DNA of 56,649 nt, taken from positions 1-56,649 of the forward strand of contig LGEZ01000014.1 in assembly GCA_001508005.1 (NCBI GenBank), given 5' to 3'. Made by a program: the position numbers and the translations under genes. This stretch comes from Clostridia bacterium 41_269 (GTDB taxonomy: Bacteria; Bacillota; DTU086). Below the pieces are notes generated by a model, which worked only from the letters and a program-made list of their open reading frames with translations, had not been told where the DNA came from and made no database searches. Numbering within the stretch: position 1 is the first letter of the stretch; each line of letters opens with the position of its first letter. This document shows positions 53,460-56,649 of the stretch, piece after piece.

Positions 53460-53652
53460 AAAAATGTCGTCGACCTCCAGTAGTGCAAAAACCCCTGGGG
53501 ATCGACGACATTTTTATGTTAAATACCGTTGACCGTAAAAGGCTTTAGCCCCAAAGCTTTTGAGGAATTTTGAAGATTAAAAATAAAAAGTTGATTGAAA
53601 AAAACGCATGATGTATAATTTTGTCAGACGTTGATTCATGCACCCAAAACGG
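53460..53652 (+). promoter_or_regulatory. CRISPR leader with hairpin and promoter
   Basis: A 14-bp inverted repeat (53460-53473 with 53502-53515, core TGTCGTCGA / TCGACGACA) opens the leader. A promoter TTGATT (53591-53596), 17 bases, TATAAT (53614-53619) would start transcription about 27 bases before the first repeat. The leader is AT-rich and lies on the side where repeats are uniform. Confidence 0.75.
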
Positions 53653-56649
53653 GTTTTCAGCCTACCTACGAGGGATTGAAACTGCTGTACTGGAGAAAGG
53701 AAGAACTATGGTACTACAGTTTTCAGCCTACCTACGAGGGATTGAAACATAGTGAAGGGGACTTAATTGCCATAGGTAAATACCCGTTTTCAGCCTACCT
53801 ACGAGGGATTGAAACAGTGCATTCGGTTTAATCAAGGTGGAAGGAGACAAGTTTTCAGCCTACCTACGAGGGATTGAAACAGGACCTGATGACCCAGTTT
53901 CACGTTGAGAAGAAAGCGTTTTCAGCCTACCTACGAGGGATTGAAACTTCTCGGCATTTTCGCTATCTACCCAGGCGCACATTGTTTTCAGCCTACCTAC
54001 GAGGGATTGAAACGATGTATGGGGATAGTTTAAATGCCATAAGAGGGCTTGTTTTCAGCCTACCTACGAGGGATTGAAACCTGCATAGACTACATTTACT
54101 CTTTTCGTAACCTCGGGTTTTCAGCCTACCTACGAGGGATTGAAACATACCAGCGATGAGAATATGGCAGTAGCCGCCTTTTTGTTTTCAGCCTACCTAC
54201 GAGGGATTGAAACGTGAAGCAGCCGTAGACATGGCAAGGGCAAAGAAAGTTTTCAGCCTACCTACGAGGGATTGAAACCCGTACCCGTGTCACCTATTAC
54301 CACATCCGCAATCGTGTTTTCAGCCTACCTACGAGGGATTGAAACGTGTGTTTGAAAGCAAGCATCAAAAAACGCAGGACCGTTTTCAGCCTACCTACGA
54401 GGGATTGAAACAACCTCCCAAACTGCCGGTTGGTTTCTCCTGCCCAGGTTTTCAGCCTACCTACGAGGGATTGAAACTAGCAAAAAGAGAAAATGAGGAG
54501 GGTGTAAAAACCGTTTTCAGCCTACCTACGAGGGATTGAAACTTAAACGAACCCCCTTTCAGACGCATTTTCTGCTTCGTTTTCAGCCTACCTACGAGGG
54601 ATTGAAACATCTTCCGGCAGGTCAGAACGCCGTTCTGATGATTGAGTTTTCAGCCTACCTACGAGGGATTGAAACTGTTGTTAATGCTCACCCAAATAAC
54701 CTCCTAAAAGGGTTTTCAGCCTACCTACGAGGGATTGAAACCGACTTACCCAGAGCAGTATTAGAAAGCGAAATCCCTCGTTTTCAGCCTACCTATGAGG
54801 AATTGAAACCAAAAGACATATTCTGTAGCAGTGTATATTGCCTCCGTTTTCAGCCTACCTATGAGGAATTGAAACGGTACAGCATAACCGTGCTGTCTTT
54901 TCCGCCGCTCCAGTTTTCAGCCTACCTATGAGGAATTGAAACAGAAGTGGGTGACGATAATAATGACAATTGTTTGCGGTTTTCAGCCTACCTATGAGGA
55001 ATTGAAACAGTATCAACGGATACGGGGTTTCCGCGGGAAATTTAGTTTTCAGCCTACCTATGAGGAATTGAAACTATCCCAAAGCGTCATGCCTTTATTG
55101 CTGTTCCTCAGTTTTCAGCCTACCTATGAGGAATTGAAACCTGGGAGTGCAGTAATACTGCACTCTTTCGGCTTTGGTTTTCAGCCTACCTATGAGGAAT
55201 TGAAACTTCTATAGCACAAGTCAGGGAATGTGAGTTATCTAGTTTTCAGCCTACCTATGAGGAATTGAAACTTCGATTGTTCTAAAATAGCCTTTGTCTA
55301 TATATTCGTTTTCAGCCTACCTATGAGGAATTGAAACGTTGAAGAGGCTTTACAGAGATTAAATCCTAATAGGGTTTTCAGCCTACCTATGAGGAATTGA
55401 AACTTGCCTTGTTTTGAATACCTATAAAATGCTGCATTGTTTTCAGCCTACCTATGAGGAATTGAAACAGGAAGGGGAGGCAATATACACTGCTACAGAA
55501 TATGGTTTTCAGCCTACCTATGAGGAATTGAAACATCATAGCTTCGCCTATTTTTTCAAGGCCTAATACCGTTTTCAGCCTACCTATGAGGAATTGAAAC
55601 ACAGCCAAACCCTCAGCCATTTGCTGACCGATTTTGTTTTCAGCCTACCTATGAGGAATTGAAACACAAAACATTAGGACTTTTATGCGCAGCAAGGCCC
55701 CGTTTTCAGCCTACCTATGAGGAATTGAAACCTGTTAGTACAAACATAGTTAATACGGCAAAAACAGTTTTCAGCCTACCTATGAGGAATTGAAACACTA
55801 GTACTTACATACTAGGGCAAACCACCTGCCCGTTTTCAGCCTACCTATGAGGAATTGAAACATAAAGTTAGTCATTTTGTTTACCTCCTTTAAAGTTCGT
55901 TTTCAGCCTACCTATGGGGAATTGAAACGCATATAAGAATACCAAAAGCGGACAAAATTTACTCGTTTTCAGCCTACCTATGAGGAATTGAAACACGACC
56001 TTGACAAAATCACCGCAGGCTGGCAGAATGGTTTTCAGCCTACCTATGAGGAATTGAAACTTCATAAAATAGGTGACAAAGCCGAAAGAGTGCAGTAGTT
56101 TTCAGCCTACCTATGAGGAATTGAAACCTCCATAGTGACCAGATGTTATATTGCTTAATATTACGTTTTCAGCCTACCCATGAGGAATTGAAACAATATC
56201 TGCTAGCAGAAAATGAGGCATTCAAAAAAGCAGTTTTCAGCCTACCTATGAGGAATTGAAACTTATTCGCCCTGTTATCAAAATAAAAGACTATGCAAGT
56301 TTTCAGCCTACCTATGAGGAATTGAAACTCTCGATAACTTCGGTCAAAAATTTACACTTCCCCGTTTTCAGCCTACCTATGAGGAATTGAAACACGGTGA
56401 AGGCCGCCGGCAAGAACGAAAAGACCACGTTTTCAGCCTACCTATGAGGAATTGAAACTATTCGGCCAATACCTGATAGGTAGTCCCATAAGCCGTTTTC
56501 AGCCTACCTATGAGGAATTGAAACTTTTCTGCGGGTTTGGTATCAACGATTATTTCCTTCGTTTTCAGCCTACCTATGAGGAATTGAAACCTTCCAGCAG
56601 TTTTTCATAAATAGAGAGGACCCTTTCGTTTTCAGCCTACCTATGAGGA
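53653..56649 (+). CRISPR. CRISPR array, 46 repeats, two repeat variants, open at the window end
   Basis: Repeats are 30 bases, start with GTTTTCAGCCTACCTA and end with ATTGAAAC, as in type I-B/III arrays. I counted 45 complete repeats and one cut at 56649, with 45 spacers of 35-38 bases. The first 17 (53653-54741) have C17 and G22; from repeat 18 (54780) on all have T17 and A22. Single-base variants occur at repeat 35 (55899, A19 to G) and repeat 39 (56165, T15 to C). Leader on the left. No cas genes are in the window. Confidence 0.97.

Noticed and set aside
53631-56065. Open frames translating repeats such as FQPTYEGLK or FQFLIGRLKT on both strands
   Set aside because: They are translations of CRISPR repeats and spacers; repeats have no start signals and the unit length is not a protein repeat.
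54478-56232. Spacers 13 and 39 share an 11-base word (AGAAAATGAGG)
   Set aside because: Short, AT-rich and surrounded by mismatches; compatible with chance, unlike the 29- and 21-base pairs.

Overview
The window looks like a piece of chromosome from an endospore-forming, anaerobic, probably moderately thermophilic Firmicute of the Clostridia (Syntrophomonadaceae or Peptococcaceae type). Evidence: yabP, yabQ and spoIIE sporulation genes, CotF-type coat proteins, a Spo0A box, many TTG/GTG starts with strong GGAGG ribosome binding sites, an oxygen-defence set built on flavodiiron protein, ferritin-like protein and peroxiredoxin, and a long CRISPR array whose repeats end in ATTGAAAC.

Layout. 1-2.4 kb: a repeated structured element, yabP-yabQ, a small HTH gene behind a DnaA-box cluster, divIC and an S1-domain gene. 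2.4-4.5 kb: an L,D-transpeptidase, a small transporter and three tRNAs (fMet, Met, Glu). 4.5-11.1 kb: spoIIE, tilS (frameshifted), ftsH, ndk. 11.2-22 kb: a folate block (FTCD-like gene, folP, folB, folK), a pantothenate/CoA block behind a pan-type RNA leader (DUF2520 gene, panC, panD, then birA, coaX), dusB, and a three-gene set of HTH regulator, quinate-dehydrogenase-like protein and a protein resembling cyanobacterial acyl-ACP reductase. 22-25.3 kb: a FecBCD/BtuFCD-type ABC importer. 25.3-27.8 kb: greA and lysS. 27.8-36.4 kb: coat proteins, peroxiredoxin, HEPN protein, a frameshifted c-di-GMP enzyme, ferritin-like protein, flavodiiron protein, a CuAO-domain secreted protein and a ferredoxin. 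36.4-43.4 kb: a PBP1A with a degenerate transpeptidase site, a radical SAM/SPASM protein, tenA, a DUF151 nuclease and a divergent FtsZ paralogue. 43.7-47.3 kb: DUF1659-DUF2922-YvrJ-amidase cassette, a gene of unknown function under a textbook LexA operator, and a secreted S41 protease. 47.4-52.6 kb: second copy of the structured element and an HlyD/ABC export operon with its TetR regulator and a matching operator. 52.7-53.2 kb: remnant of a branched-chain amino-acid binding protein gene. 53.46-56.65 kb: CRISPR leader and 46 repeats, running off the window; no cas genes are present.

Most notable: (i) a two-copy ~165-nt element whose copies differ almost only by transitions that keep a three-way-junction fold; (ii) a CRISPR array with an abrupt repeat-type switch and two pairs of spacers that overlap on opposite strands; (iii) a LexA box set between consensus -35 and -10 elements; (iv) a catalytically degenerate FtsZ paralogue and a degenerate PBP1A in the same region; (v) two genes whose only sensible start codon is ATA; (vi) three +1 frameshifts at T/A-rich runs, which may be sequence errors or slippage. 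All calls come from reading the sequence; no database search was run.
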